Below are positions 29,886 through 39,043 of a stretch of 64,000 nt of DNA, piece after piece (the stretch's first letter is position 1; each line of letters opens with the position of its first letter). Position numbers and translations under genes: made by a program. The DNA comes from Taklimakanibacter albus (lineage in GTDB: Bacteria > Pseudomonadota > Alphaproteobacteria > Rhizobiales > Aestuariivirgaceae): positions 1,214,765 through 1,278,764 of the forward strand of contig NZ_JAENHL010000007.1 in the NCBI RefSeq assembly GCF_016595235.1. The letters run 5' to 3'. Under the pieces are notes generated by a model. It was not told the origin of the DNA and searched no databases. It saw only the letters and a program-made list of their open reading frames with translations.

Positions 29886-30242
29886 TCAGGCGGCCGACCA
29901 TACCGCGAGCTCGTAGCCATCGGGGTCGCTGAAATGAAACCGGCGCCCACCCGGAAAATCAAAAATCGGCTTGCGAATCTCACCTCCCGCCCGGCGCACG
30001 CTCGCCTCGACAGCTTCGAGATCGTCGGCATAGAGGATGACCAGCGGTCCGCCGGAGGCGCGCACGGGAGCGGTCGTCGTCAGGCCGCCTTTCAGCCTGC
30101 CGTCATTGAACTCGCAATAAGCGGGTCCGTAATCGGTGAACGACCACCCGAATGCCGTGCCGTAGAAGCTTTTTGACCGGGCGATATCGGCCACGTTGAA
30201 TTCCACATAATCGATCTGCCGGTCGTGACCTTGCTTGCTCAT
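29886..30242 (-). CDS. VOC (glyoxalase/bleomycin-resistance fold) family protein
   Basis: The 118-residue protein is one beta-alpha-beta-beta-beta pair typical of vicinal oxygen chelate proteins: DYVEFNVADIARSKSFYGTA at the start, GPLVILYADDLEAVEASVRR at the middle and FHFSDPDGYELAVWS at the end. This subfamily is cytoplasmic and of varied or unknown substrate. It lies about 90 bp after the CHAT/peptidoglycan-binding operon on the same strand, so it may be part of that transcript, though nothing in the sequence links it in function. Confidence 0.88.
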   Translation of the reverse strand: MSKQGHDRQIDYVEFNVADIARSKSFYGTAFGWSFTDYGPAYCEFNDGRLKGGLTTTAPVRASGGPLVILYADDLEAVEASVRRAGGEIRKPIFDFPGGRRFHFSDPDGYELAVWSAA

Positions 30243-30331
30243 GATGAATCTCCTGCGGCTGAACTTCGACCATCCTGGCGTTCCCGCCTTGGGATGTCTT
30301 GAAGAAAACGGCCAGCCGCCTCAGCGTTGAT

Positions 30332-31018
30332 CTAGCAACCGCCGTTCGTCGCCGACTGGGCCACCAGCCGGCGCGCCGTCTCGGCATCGATGACGCCGGT
30401 CGCCTTGAGGCCGGACGCGGTCTGGAACTGCGCCACCGCGGCCCGGGTACGATCAGAGAAGATGTTGTCGGGCTTCTCCAGCAGGAAACCCAGATCGTTC
30501 AGCAGCCTTTCCGCCGCGGCGACCGAAGGTGTGTCGTCGCCCGCTTGGAGCGCCACCTGATAGGTCTCGCCTTCCGGCGTACATTGCTCGGACGCGCTCT
30601 CGTTCAACACATAGAGCCCGCTGAGCGACGTGCCATCGGCATCGAGCGAGCTCAGCAGGCGCGATTCCTGGCCAAGCGAGAGGCTGCGCAGACTTCTGGC
30701 CAGGAGGCTGAGCCGCCCGTCCGGCGTCAGCGCCAGATCGGCATGGCCGCCGTCGCACTCGATGCTGCAATGGATCAATCGTCCACCGCTCTCGGCACAG
30801 GAGGCGCCGGCCAGAAAGATCGTGTTGGGCGTGTCCCACTCGGTGAACTGGATGTCGATGCCGTTCTTGTCGAGCTTCGCGGTGATGGAGCGCACCGGCC
30901 CGTAAGTGCGCGGCACCTCCGCCCGGTAGCACGCGCCCTGCTTGATCTCCTGCGCCTGCGCCATTCCGGCGCCCGACGCCAGAAGGAGGATCAGAGCGGC
31001 CCGCAATACACGCCTCAT
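30332..31018 (-). CDS. Secreted protein with C-terminal peptidoglycan-binding-like domain
   Basis: The 228-residue protein has a signal peptide (cleavage after about residue 22, GMAQA-QEI). Its unrecognised middle domain contains several cysteines (QGACYRAEVP, SCAESGG, CSIECDGG), which suggest disulfides in the periplasm. A PG_binding_1-like domain at about 168-222 follows (AAERLLNDLGFLLEKPDN, FSDRTRAAVAQFQTASGL). Its ATG overlaps the stop of the upstream CHAT gene by four bases (ATGA), so the two are translationally coupled and probably act together. It may be a partner, anchor or substrate of the CHAT protein; that is inference. Confidence 0.85.
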   Translation of the reverse strand: MRRVLRAALILLLASGAGMAQAQEIKQGACYRAEVPRTYGPVRSITAKLDKNGIDIQFTEWDTPNTIFLAGASCAESGGRLIHCSIECDGGHADLALTPDGRLSLLARSLRSLSLGQESRLLSSLDADGTSLSGLYVLNESASEQCTPEGETYQVALQAGDDTPSVAAAERLLNDLGFLLEKPDNIFSDRTRAAVAQFQTASGLKATGVIDAETARRLVAQSATNGGC

Positions 31019-34000
31019 TGCCAGTTACCCATGATGATGAAGGGAGCCCAGTAGAAGGGATGTTTGAAGCCATCGAGCTTGACCGGCGCGGGCGCGGCGC
31101 TATCGGCCTCTTCGATCGCGGTGGCGCCGCGGCGCGCCGTTTCGGCGACGACGCTTTCACTTGCGTCGCCCTGCCCCAGCGTGCCGGCGATGAATTCGCG
31201 TTGCACCGTCGCGAGCGCTTCCGCCTTGCCGAGATTGCGCCTTTCGCGCAGCTCGTAGAAGCGTTGCATCATCAGCGAGGTCGACAGGTCATTGACCGGC
31301 CACAGGCTCGCCAGGATCGCCCGCGCGCCGCCCTTGCGCGACACTTCCGAAAAGCTTTCGATGTCGCGCCCGTCGCTGTTGGCGAGACCATAAGCGGTCG
31401 AGCAGGCGGACAGCGTCAGGAGATCGACACTGCCGAAATCATAGGTGAAGCGGTCGGTCTTGATATCGGCGAGCGACAGCAGGCTGCCGTCGCCGAGCAG
31501 CAGGTTGGAGTCCGTATCGGTGGGACCCAGCGCGAAATGCGATGCGATATGGACAACGCCGAGCGCGCCGCTGTCCGGTGGTCCGAATTGCAGGGAATTC
31601 TTCAAGGCGTCGCGGGTGAAATCCTTGTCGAGCACGATCCGTCCCTGCAGGAAGCCATAGGATGACGCATCGCCCTTGACGATGCCGGCAAGCTCGGCGC
31701 GCACATTGGGTAGAGCGGAGAAGTCTTCCGCCGCCCGGGTCATGCCGAGGGCCGAGATCTCGAGGCCGGTGCGATGGTCGCCCGCGACTTCATAGCCGGC
31801 GTCGGACAACAGCGCCAGATTGTAGGTCTGCGCCAGATAGGCCTTGCCGTCATGCAAGGTGGCGAAGGGAATGTAGCGCAGCCGCCGGTCGGGCGAGACG
31901 AGCAGCGTATTTATGCCCGCCGCCTCGATCTCCTTCTGCAAGGGGCCGATGAGCAGCTGATAGAGATCGCCCGCCAGCGGTGCCGGATCGCTGCCGGGAT
32001 CCTGAAGCAATGCCCGGAACTGATCGAGCTTGCGGTCGAGCTTCGCCTCCTCGAACGGCGCACCGTCGAGCGTCTCGACCGTATGGCTCACCTGGAACTG
32101 CGCCGTGGTCAGAATGACATGCAGGCGTTGCGGTAGCACCACGAAGTGCAGCGCCGCCGTCTTGCGTCCCGCCTCGCTGCGCAGGAAGGATTGCAGCGCC
32201 TTGAGATTGTCGAGATCTGCGGCACGCTCGTCGCGACCGAGACCGCGCGCCGCGGCAAGCGCCGTGTCGAGCTGCTGCTGGAACGCTTTCGCCGCCTCGG
32301 CCAGCTCCTTCTCGACTTTCGCCATCTCGGCCTTGTCGGCGTCGCTGAGCTTGCCGTTGCGCGCCTTCCAGCGCGCGTCGGCGAGCCAGCGGGCTTTGGC
32401 GGTGACCGGCACGGCGATCGCGCCGAGCGCTCCGGTGAAATCCTGCTCGAGCTGGTCGAGCGTGAAACCGTCATAACCGCGCTTGCGGTAATCCTGGTCA
32501 CGCCCGACGAATTCGTAGGTCTCGAAATCCTTGAGCAGCCCCATCACGTAGCGTGCTTCCGCCAGGCGTTGATGGCGGACGAACAGATCGGCGAGCCAGC
32601 GATAGTGATTGGCGGCGACGTCGCGGAAGCAGGTGCGCAAGCCCTCCGGCAGCTGGGCGATATCGCGGCGCACCAGCTGCAGCTCGTTGACCGCATATTT
32701 GGCGAGCGTCAGCGCGGCGTCATCGAAACCGAGCGCCGATACCCGCTCGCTCGCCCGGCTCAGGAGGCAGACCTTGGTCAGCCGCCCCGGCAGTGCGCCG
32801 TCGAATATCGCATCGACAGCGGCGAGCTTGAGCTCGCTGGTGAGCGCGGTGAATTCGAGCTTCAGCGCGGCGTCCTTGTCACCTTCAGCGGCCTTCGCTT
32901 CCGAAAGCCGCCGCGCGCTGACTGCAAGGCCGCGGCTCAAGGCGCCGCGCGCCAGCTGCTGGTCGAAGGCCGCCTGTGCGGTGGCGACATCGGCCGCCGG
33001 AGCTTCCGCGATCTCGGCGGGCGGGTCGGACAGCAAACCGAGCAGCACCTTCGCCTCGTCTTCGCCACGCGCCGCAAGCAGCCGCACATAATCGAGCAGG
33101 CCGTCCGGCAGCTCGGCGCTGCGCCGGCGCAGATTGGCGGCGACGATCCGCTTCACGGTGTGGAGCGAGGCCTCGACATCGTCATAGCCGGCTGGCAACG
33201 GGCGCAACAGCGCGATGGCGCCGCGGAAATCGCCATAGACGGCGCGTGTATCGGCAAGGGCGCGGGCCGGCATGTCATCCTCGGGATCGGCATTTTTCTG
33301 CAGATTCTCGAGCGTCGCATAACCGAGCCCGGTCAGGCCTGGATCGAATTCACCATTGGCGAGGCCGCGCGCCAGAGGCAGGCATCCTTCCTTCTGCGGA
33401 CAGAGGAGGCCGAGAAATGCCTGCACAGCGTCATTCAGATCCTTCGGCGTGGCGTTCGAACGGCGGCCCGCTTCGCTCAGCAGGAGTACGCCGGATCGGG
33501 CGTACCATTCACTGCCCATATAGGAGTCATCGCCTTGCGGCGCCTCGGCCGGGGCATTGTGCTTGAGTATGGCATACGCCTCGTCTTTCGACGTCTCGAG
33601 GCCCGGCGAAGCGATGAGCAGACGGGCGAGCTTGGTCGAGGCCGAGCGGTCACTCGATTCCTCGACGGCGGCAGCGTTGCGATACCAGGCCGCCGCCTGG
33701 GCGGCATCGACAATGCCGCCGCAGCTCACGCAGAGATAGGCATCACCGATCGCCAAAGCGAGCTTGCTGTCCTTGGCGATGCGCTCCTGCAGCCAGGCGG
33801 CGCCTTCTTTGGCGGCGAGGAACGGGCTCCCCTCGACGATGCGGTTCTGCAGCGCCGTCGCGAGATCCCAGGCCATCGGATTGGCGGCATGAAGGTCCAC
33901 CGCTCTGTCATAAAGCGCCTTAGCCTGGGCGAATTTGCCTTTCTCGTCCAGCATTTCGGCGAGAGAGAAGGCGGCTTGCGGGCTGCCGGCATCGACCGCG

Positions 34001-35628
34001 ACGCCATAGAGGCGCTCGGCTTCGGCGAGATCAGGTGTCTCCTGGTAGCGGCGGATATGCGCCAGCCGCAGCGCCGCGTCGGCAAGCCCGTCGGCCGCGG
34101 CCGAAGCGATGAGATCTATGCCGAGATCGCGCGCCGGCCGTTCGCCGCCGCGGCCTTCGAGCATCATCTGGCCGAAGATGAGACGCTGCTCGGGACGAGC
34201 GCTCTTCACCACCGCGAGCGCTTGCGGAAAATCGAGAGCGAGCCGCGTTATGCGCGATAGGTCGCCGATCTCGGATATCGAGATGGAGACATTCTGGAAG
34301 GCCGGCGTCTCGCCGCCTTCTTCGCCGCCGGCATCTTCGCGCTGCTCCTGTTCCGCATCATCGACGGCCAGCATCGCCCGCACATAATCGGCGGCCCGCG
34401 CGCCATCCGACCGCGACGCTTCGTAAGCGGCGAAGGCGCTGGCCGGATCGCGCAGATCGGATGGATCACGCAGCAGGAACCGCGTCGCCCTGGCGGGATC
34501 GGGCACGATGCCGATACCGAACTGATAGGCGCCGGCCAGCATGTTGCGCGCATCGCGATTCTCAAGCGCGAGCTTCTCGAGCAGGATCAGCGCCGGCTCC
34601 GGCATCGGATCGACGCCGATACCGTAAAGCGCGCGCTGGGCGGCGAGCAGATAGACATCGCCGGCATTTTCATATGCCGCCGGTGGCGAGACATCTCCGG
34701 CGAAGCTTGCGAAATCATCGCGCACGAGCGGCCAGAAGCGGGCGAAGATTTCCTCCTCGCCGATCGCCGTGCCGCCAATCGCAGGTGGGCCTTCGTAGCG
34801 ATTCCAGCGTCCCAGCACCAAAGCAAGGATGCGGTTGCGCAAATGGGTCGGCTTCAGCAGAGCCGCCTGCTCGAATTGAGCTATCGTCGAAGCACCCGTC
34901 GCAATGCCATATTCCGTCGGCACGAATATATAGTCATAGAGCGCCTGCGCGGCAGCGCCTTTATCCGCATCACAGGCGCCTTCGGCGACCGGATGCACAG
35001 CCGCGGCGAGAACATCGCCCGGCATGGGAAATCCGGTATCGGAGACGGTGCTGTCGGGCGCCGTGCTCGCCGCCATGCGGTTCCAGGCGGCGCGTGTCGC
35101 CGGCCCGAAGGCGCCGTCGATCGGCCCGTCATGGCAGCCATGGAGGCGGCTCACCTGCTGGGCGAAACGCAGATAGGGACGCACCGGCGCGTTGGCGCGC
35201 TTCTGCATCTTGATCGTGTCTTCGAAAAAATCGTTCGCCAGCAAAGGGCACAGCTTCGCGCCATAGATCCGGCTGTCGGCCTTCAGGCGCGGCACGCCTT
35301 CAGCGGCCCCCTTGGCCATGCGGTCGAGCATCGCCGCCTTGTCGGCCTCATCGGCGGGAAGAAACGTATCGTTCTCGCCGAGATTGTTGACATTGGAGCC
35401 GAAGCCGGCGCGCCGCGCCAGCTCGATGAGGGAGTGGCCGGACCATTCGGAGAGCAGCACCAGACGTTCCGCCGCCTGAATATTCTCGATACCGGGGCAG
35501 TTCGTCGCCGCGAGCGCCTTGTCGAAATCCTTCCGCACATCGGCTTGCGCCGGACCGCCGCCCGCGAAGGCGGCGCAAATGAAAATCGCGAACACGCCGA
35601 GATGGCGGTAAGCCTGTGGGAGAAACAT
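31015..35628 (-). CDS. Exported CHAT-domain (caspase-like) protein with TPR/Sel1-like repeats
   Basis: The 1537-residue protein has a signal peptide (AQA-D, cleavage after residue 29). Near residues 160-185 lies a peptidoglycan-binding-like helix pair (CHDGPIDGAFGPATRAAWNR). A long helical Sel1/TPR-type solenoid runs from about 330 to 1170 (GVAVDAGSPQAAFSLAEMLD). The C-terminal CHAT domain spans about 1180-1537. The likely catalytic pair is present: His1364 in HIASHF and Cys1409 in LSACSTA. CHAT proteins are clan CD cysteine proteases related to caspases and separases. Export to the periplasm is unusual, since described CHAT proteases such as TPR-CHAT/Csx29 act in the cytoplasm. It is coupled to the small secreted protein gene downstream. 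Confidence 0.9.
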   Translation of the reverse strand: MFLPQAYRHLGVFAIFICAAFAGGGPAQADVRKDFDKALAATNCPGIENIQAAERLVLLSEWSGHSLIELARRAGFGSNVNNLGENDTFLPADEADKAAMLDRMAKGAAEGVPRLKADSRIYGAKLCPLLANDFFEDTIKMQKRANAPVRPYLRFAQQVSRLHGCHDGPIDGAFGPATRAAWNRMAASTAPDSTVSDTGFPMPGDVLAAAVHPVAEGACDADKGAAAQALYDYIFVPTEYGIATGASTIAQFEQAALLKPTHLRNRILALVLGRWNRYEGPPAIGGTAIGEEEIFARFWPLVRDDFASFAGDVSPPAAYENAGDVYLLAAQRALYGIGVDPMPEPALILLEKLALENRDARNMLAGAYQFGIGIVPDPARATRFLLRDPSDLRDPASAFAAYEASRSDGARAADYVRAMLAVDDAEQEQREDAGGEEGGETPAFQNVSISISEIGDLSRITRLALDFPQALAVVKSARPEQRLIFGQMMLEGRGGERPARDLGIDLIASAAADGLADAALRLAHIRRYQETPDLAEAERLYGVAVDAGSPQAAFSLAEMLDEKGKFAQAKALYDRAVDLHAANPMAWDLATALQNRIVEGSPFLAAKEGAAWLQERIAKDSKLALAIGDAYLCVSCGGIVDAAQAAAWYRNAAAVEESSDRSASTKLARLLIASPGLETSKDEAYAILKHNAPAEAPQGDDSYMGSEWYARSGVLLLSEAGRRSNATPKDLNDAVQAFLGLLCPQKEGCLPLARGLANGEFDPGLTGLGYATLENLQKNADPEDDMPARALADTRAVYGDFRGAIALLRPLPAGYDDVEASLHTVKRIVAANLRRRSAELPDGLLDYVRLLAARGEDEAKVLLGLLSDPPAEIAEAPAADVATAQAAFDQQLARGALSRGLAVSARRLSEAKAAEGDKDAALKLEFTALTSELKLAAVDAIFDGALPGRLTKVCLLSRASERVSALGFDDAALTLAKYAVNELQLVRRDIAQLPEGLRTCFRDVAANHYRWLADLFVRHQRLAEARYVMGLLKDFETYEFVGRDQDYRKRGYDGFTLDQLEQDFTGALGAIAVPVTAKARWLADARWKARNGKLSDADKAEMAKVEKELAEAAKAFQQQLDTALAAARGLGRDERAADLDNLKALQSFLRSEAGRKTAALHFVVLPQRLHVILTTAQFQVSHTVETLDGAPFEEAKLDRKLDQFRALLQDPGSDPAPLAGDLYQLLIGPLQKEIEAAGINTLLVSPDRRLRYIPFATLHDGKAYLAQTYNLALLSDAGYEVAGDHRTGLEISALGMTRAAEDFSALPNVRAELAGIVKGDASSYGFLQGRIVLDKDFTRDALKNSLQFGPPDSGALGVVHIASHFALGPTDTDSNLLLGDGSLLSLADIKTDRFTYDFGSVDLLTLSACSTAYGLANSDGRDIESFSEVSRKGGARAILASLWPVNDLSTSLMMQRFYELRERRNLGKAEALATVQREFIAGTLGQGDASESVVAETARRGATAIEEADSAAPAPVKLDGFKHPFYWAPFIIMGNWQ

Positions 35629-35722
35629 GATGTCGCCTGTCTGCTAACCTTGCGGCAGGGCGAATAGACCATAGGCCTTGCGAAGGCTCAAGCCGACAGA
35701 CACTTATAATTAAGCGATGAGA

Positions 35723-36196
35723 TCAGTTGCCGTCTTCGGGCAGTACCGGCAGAGGATGGATATCGATCCCCTCCTCGATGAGTTCCTTGGCGTCCTGGGC
35801 GGTGGTTTCGCCATAGATGCCGCGCTTGTCCGATTCCTCATAATGGATCTTGCGCGCTTCTTCGGCGAATCTGTTGCCGACATATTCGGCATTCTCCTCG
35901 ACCGCCTTGCGCATCTCGCGCATCATCTGGAGAAGCTTCTCCTGGCGCGGATCGAAGGCGCTGGCGAGCACCGGCTGGGCGGCCGACGCCGAAGCTGCAG
36001 GCCTGGTGGGGCCTTCCTTCTTGCGGTTGCCCTTCACCGGAATGCCCGGCGCCATCAGCTGCTTTTCGATCTTGGCCGAGCCGCAATGGACGCAGGTGAC
36101 GAGGCCACGCTTGGCCTGCGCGTCATAGGCGGCGCTGTCGGAGAACCAGCCATCGAATTCATGGCCTTTATCGCAAATGAGATCGTATCGGATCAT
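35723..36196 (-). CDS. DUF1178 family protein
   Basis: The 157-residue protein starts IRYDLICDKGHEFDGWFSDS and has CVHCGSAKIEKQLMAP, so its cysteines (C8, then C37-x2-C40) form a small zinc-ribbon-like site as in FmdB-type proteins. The C-terminal helix contains FAEEARKIHYEES. The family is typical of alphaproteobacteria and has no assigned function. It starts 5 bp after the nitrilase gene and is likely the last gene of the comF-grxC-nitrilase-DUF1178 cluster. Confidence 0.92.
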   Translation of the reverse strand: MIRYDLICDKGHEFDGWFSDSAAYDAQAKRGLVTCVHCGSAKIEKQLMAPGIPVKGNRKKEGPTRPAASASAAQPVLASAFDPRQEKLLQMMREMRKAVEENAEYVGNRFAEEARKIHYEESDKRGIYGETTAQDAKELIEEGIDIHPLPVLPEDGN

Positions 36197-36201
36197 GACG
36201 C

Positions 36202-37041
36202 TTAGGTAGCAACCTCTCCCTGGGCATTCAAGGTGACCTGCTGGTCATGCATCAACACCGGGATTCGCCGTCTTGCATCAAGGACTTGCGATCTGTCGAT
36301 GGTGGTCATGACAAGCTCGGGCACCTCGCCGCCTTCTGCTATTGTTTCGCCCCAGGGAGAAACAGCAAGACTCATGCCATAGGTCTCACGACCGCATTCA
36401 TGGAGGCCGCCTTGCGCCGGCGCCAGAATGAAGCTCCCGGTCTCGATGGCGCGTGCCTTCAGCAGAACGTCCCAATGCGCCTCGCCGGTGACCTTGGTGA
36501 AGGCCGACGGCACCGTCAGGATCTCCGCGCCTCTCTTCGCCAAATCTTTGTAAAGATGAGGAAATCTTACATCGTAGCAAATGGTGAGGCCGAGCGTCGC
36601 GAAGGGCAGCGGCACCACCGGCACATCATGGCCCGCCGCATAAGCGGCCGATTCGCGAAGTACCTGGCCGTTCGGCAGGTCGACATCGAAGAGATGCACC
36701 TTGTCATAACGGGCCACGACCGTGCCATCGGGGGCGAACAACAACGAGCGGTTGAGAAGCCTGGCTCCCGGGCCCTTGAGCGCGAAAGAGCCGGCCAGGA
36801 GCCAGATCCACTTATCGCGCGCCAGCTCGGCAAAGGCCGCGACCGAGGCGTCCTCGGCTTCGGGCCGCACGAGGCCGCGCAGCCGGTCGCGATCCGTTTC
36901 CAGGATATTCGTCATTTCAGGCGTGGCGACGAGGCTTGCGCCTTGCCGGGCCGCTTCCACGATCAGGGCGGAAGCCTCGGCGATATTGCGCGCCATGTCC
37001 CGCCCCGAGCGCAGTTGGATGAGGGCTGCTTTGAAACTCAT
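36202..37041 (-). CDS. Carbon-nitrogen hydrolase (nitrilase superfamily, NIT-like)
   Basis: The 279-residue cytoplasmic amidase has the full Glu-Lys-Cys triad: Glu42 (ATPEMTN), Lys114 (RYDKVHLFD) and Cys155 (LTICYDVRFP). Length and motifs fit the Nit1/Nit2-type omega-amidase or deaminated-glutathione amidase branch; its placement directly after a glutaredoxin gene fits the latter but does not prove it. The ATG overlaps the grxC stop by four bases. DUF1178 follows after 5 bp. Confidence 0.92.
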   Translation of the reverse strand: MSFKAALIQLRSGRDMARNIAEASALIVEAARQGASLVATPEMTNILETDRDRLRGLVRPEAEDASVAAFAELARDKWIWLLAGSFALKGPGARLLNRSLLFAPDGTVVARYDKVHLFDVDLPNGQVLRESAAYAAGHDVPVVPLPFATLGLTICYDVRFPHLYKDLAKRGAEILTVPSAFTKVTGEAHWDVLLKARAIETGSFILAPAQGGLHECGRETYGMSLAVSPWGETIAEGGEVPELVMTTIDRSQVLDARRRIPVLMHDQQVTLNAQGEVAT

Positions 37042-37298
37042 GCCCCGGCGAGCAGCGGATCGAGCTTGCCCTGGCGGTCGAGCGCATGGAGTTCGTCGCT
37101 GCCGCCGACATGCGTCTCGCCGATGAAGATCTGCGGCACGGTGCGCCGGCCATTGGCCTTCGCCATCATGCGCTGCCGCTCATCCGCGTCATAGCTGACA
37201 TCGATCTCGGAGAATTCGACATTCTTCCGGCGCAGCAGCGCCTTGGCCGAATGGCAGTAGGGGCAGAAGGGCGTCGTGTAGATGGTGACTTTCGACAT
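37038..37298 (-). CDS. grxC: Glutaredoxin 3
   Basis: This is a small cytoplasmic dithiol glutaredoxin of 86 residues with the CPYC active site at residues 12-15 (TTPFCPYCHSAK), the cis-proline region RRTVPQIFIG and GGSDELHALD. A GTG at 37307 would add three residues; the ATG at 37298 is the better start. It uses glutathione to reduce protein disulfides and mixed disulfides. Its stop overlaps the nitrilase ATG (ATGA), and comF lies upstream on the same strand. Confidence 0.96.
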   Translation of the reverse strand: MSKVTIYTTPFCPYCHSAKALLRRKNVEFSEIDVSYDADERQRMMAKANGRRTVPQIFIGETHVGGSDELHALDRQGKLDPLLAGA

Positions 37299-37331
37299 GG
37301 CCGTCACGGAAAATGGGACAATGATCGTACC

Positions 37332-38105
37332 CTAAATATGGAACTGCTTGGGCTTGGGTACAAGCGCGAAGGTCAGGACATCCACGCGGCCAGCGCCCGC
37401 CTGTTTCAGCGCACGGGTACAGGCCGTGAGCGTCGCGCCGGTGGTGCGGACGTCATCGACGAGCAGGAAGGACTTGCCGACGATGTCAGGCCGGTAGCGC
37501 TCCGGCACGATAAAAGCGTTGCGGACATTGCGCTGCCGCTCCTCGAGATCGAGGCCGGTCTGCGCTTGCGTCCGCTTTTGCCGGTGGACGAGATGCGGCG
37601 CGAAGGGCTTGTCCGCCGCGCGGCAGATATGTTTGGCAAGAATGGCCGACTGATTGTAGCGCCGCCGCCAGAGCCGGAAGCGATGCAGCGGCACCGGAAT
37701 GACCGCATCGGCGTCGGCGATGAGCTGCGCCCCGGCGCGGCGCATGAGCCTTGCCATCACGATCCCCGCCTCGTGGCGATCGCGGTATTTGAGGGCATGC
37801 GCCAGAGCCCGCGCCGTCTCGTCGAAAACCAGCGCCGCACGGGCGCGATCCCAGAGAGGCGGATCGGCGAGCGCCGCCGCACTCACCGCATCGGAGCCGG
37901 GGTCATAGGAAAAGGGTAAACCGAGCCTCTCGCACAAAGGCGCCTCGATAAACGAAAGCGCGCTCCAGCATCTGGTGCAGAGGCCGGACGCTACGCTCAC
38001 CGCATCGTGGCAGGTCAGGCATTGCGGCGGAATGAGCCAGTCGAGGCTCCATCTGCCGAGGCGGGCGGCCCCGTCCGAAATCTGCGCGAGCGTCAATGCG
38101 GCCAT
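37332..38105 (-). CDS. comF: ComF family phosphoribosyltransferase-like protein
   Basis: The protein of about 257 residues has an N-terminal four-cysteine zinc site (CLTCHD then CTRCW) and a type I PRTase domain with the PRPP loop VDDVRTTGATLTACTRAL. ComF proteins are linked to DNA uptake in some bacteria, but the orthologs in alphaproteobacteria are not characterised well enough to assign that role. The ATG at 38105 is chosen; 38120 in frame would add five residues. It is divergent from the NDUFAF5-like methyltransferase gene. Confidence 0.9.
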   Translation of the reverse strand: MAALTLAQISDGAARLGRWSLDWLIPPQCLTCHDAVSVASGLCTRCWSALSFIEAPLCERLGLPFSYDPGSDAVSAAALADPPLWDRARAALVFDETARALAHALKYRDRHEAGIVMARLMRRAGAQLIADADAVIPVPLHRFRLWRRRYNQSAILAKHICRAADKPFAPHLVHRQKRTQAQTGLDLEERQRNVRNAFIVPERYRPDIVGKSFLLVDDVRTTGATLTACTRALKQAGAGRVDVLTFALVPKPKQFHI

Positions 38106-38155
38106 GCCGGATTGTAACATGGAATCCGGGGGACGCTTCGACTACGTTCCGCGCC

Positions 38156-39040
38156 ATGACGACCGACCTGCCCCAGCTTTTCGACAAGGCCCTCCGCCGC
38201 CGCCATCTGGCGCGCGTCGCGCCGACGCGCCCCGCCTTCTATGCCCAGGCGCTGGCGGCCGAGGTCGAAAGCCGGCTCGGCCTGATCCTGCGCGACTTCA
38301 AGTCGACGCTGATCTTCGGTCCCGCCGCCGGCGAGATCAGGGCCCTTCTCTCAGGCCTCAGCCGGCTCGGCCGCATCATCACCGCGGCACCGGCGCCTGG
38401 CCCCGGCATCGATTTCGTCTTCGACGACGAGGCGGTGCCGCTCGCGCCCCAAAGCCTCGACTGCATCATCAGCCTGTTCGGCCTCCACAGCGTCAACGAC
38501 GTGCCGGGGAGCCTTGCCCAGTTCCGCGCGGCGCTTCGGCCCGACGGACTTTTCCTGGGTGGCCTGTTTGCCGGCCGCACGCTGGTCGAATTGCGCGAAG
38601 CCTGGCTCGCGGCGGAAGCCGAACTCACCGGCGGCGCCAGCCTGCGCGTGGCGCCCTTCGCCGATCTGCGTGACGTGGGCGCCCTGATGCAGCGTGCCGG
38701 CTTCGCGCTGCCCGCCGTCGATCTCGACCAGACGACGGTCAGGTACAAGGACGGTTTGTCGCTCATGCGCGAGATCAAGGCGCTGGGCCTGCAGCATTCT
38801 CTGAAGGCGCGCGCCCGCCGGCCGGTGACGGCGAGCCTCCTCGCCCGCGCCGCCGCTCTTTACGATGCGCGCTTCTCGGATCCCGACGGCCGCGTGCGTG
38901 CCACCGTCGAGACCGCCTGGGCGATCGGCTGGGCGCCGCATGCATCGCAGCAGCAACCCTTGCGCCCGGGCAGCGCCAAAGCGCGCCTGGCCGATGCGCT
39001 CAAGACACAGGAAGTGAAGCTAGAAGACAAACTGGATTGA
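38156..39040 (+). CDS. SAM-dependent methyltransferase-like protein, NDUFAF5/BioC type
   Basis: The 294-residue protein begins LPQLFDKALRRRHLARVA, a pattern shared with NDUFAF5-type proteins (complex I assembly factors that hydroxylate an arginine of a core subunit). Its SAM loop is degenerate (LIFGPAAGEIRALL), with PQSLDCIISLFGLHSVNDVP as the post-core motif and GLFLGGLFAGRTLVELREAW behind it. Role in complex I assembly is inferred from family resemblance. An in-frame start at 38096 adds 20 residues that overlap the comF start; 38156 fits the family. It converges with the hydratase gene, 3 bp away. Confidence 0.85.
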   Translation: MTTDLPQLFDKALRRRHLARVAPTRPAFYAQALAAEVESRLGLILRDFKSTLIFGPAAGEIRALLSGLSRLGRIITAAPAPGPGIDFVFDDEAVPLAPQSLDCIISLFGLHSVNDVPGSLAQFRAALRPDGLFLGGLFAGRTLVELREAWLAAEAELTGGASLRVAPFADLRDVGALMQRAGFALPAVDLDQTTVRYKDGLSLMREIKALGLQHSLKARARRPVTASLLARAAALYDARFSDPDGRVRATVETAWAIGWAPHASQQQPLRPGSAKARLADALKTQEVKLEDKLD

Positions 39041-39043
39041 ATA

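Noticed and set aside
31015-35628. CHAT gene as part of a type III-E CRISPR (craspase) or gasdermin defence system
   Set aside because: No cas gene, crRNA array or gasdermin-like gene is in the window, and the protein carries an export signal.
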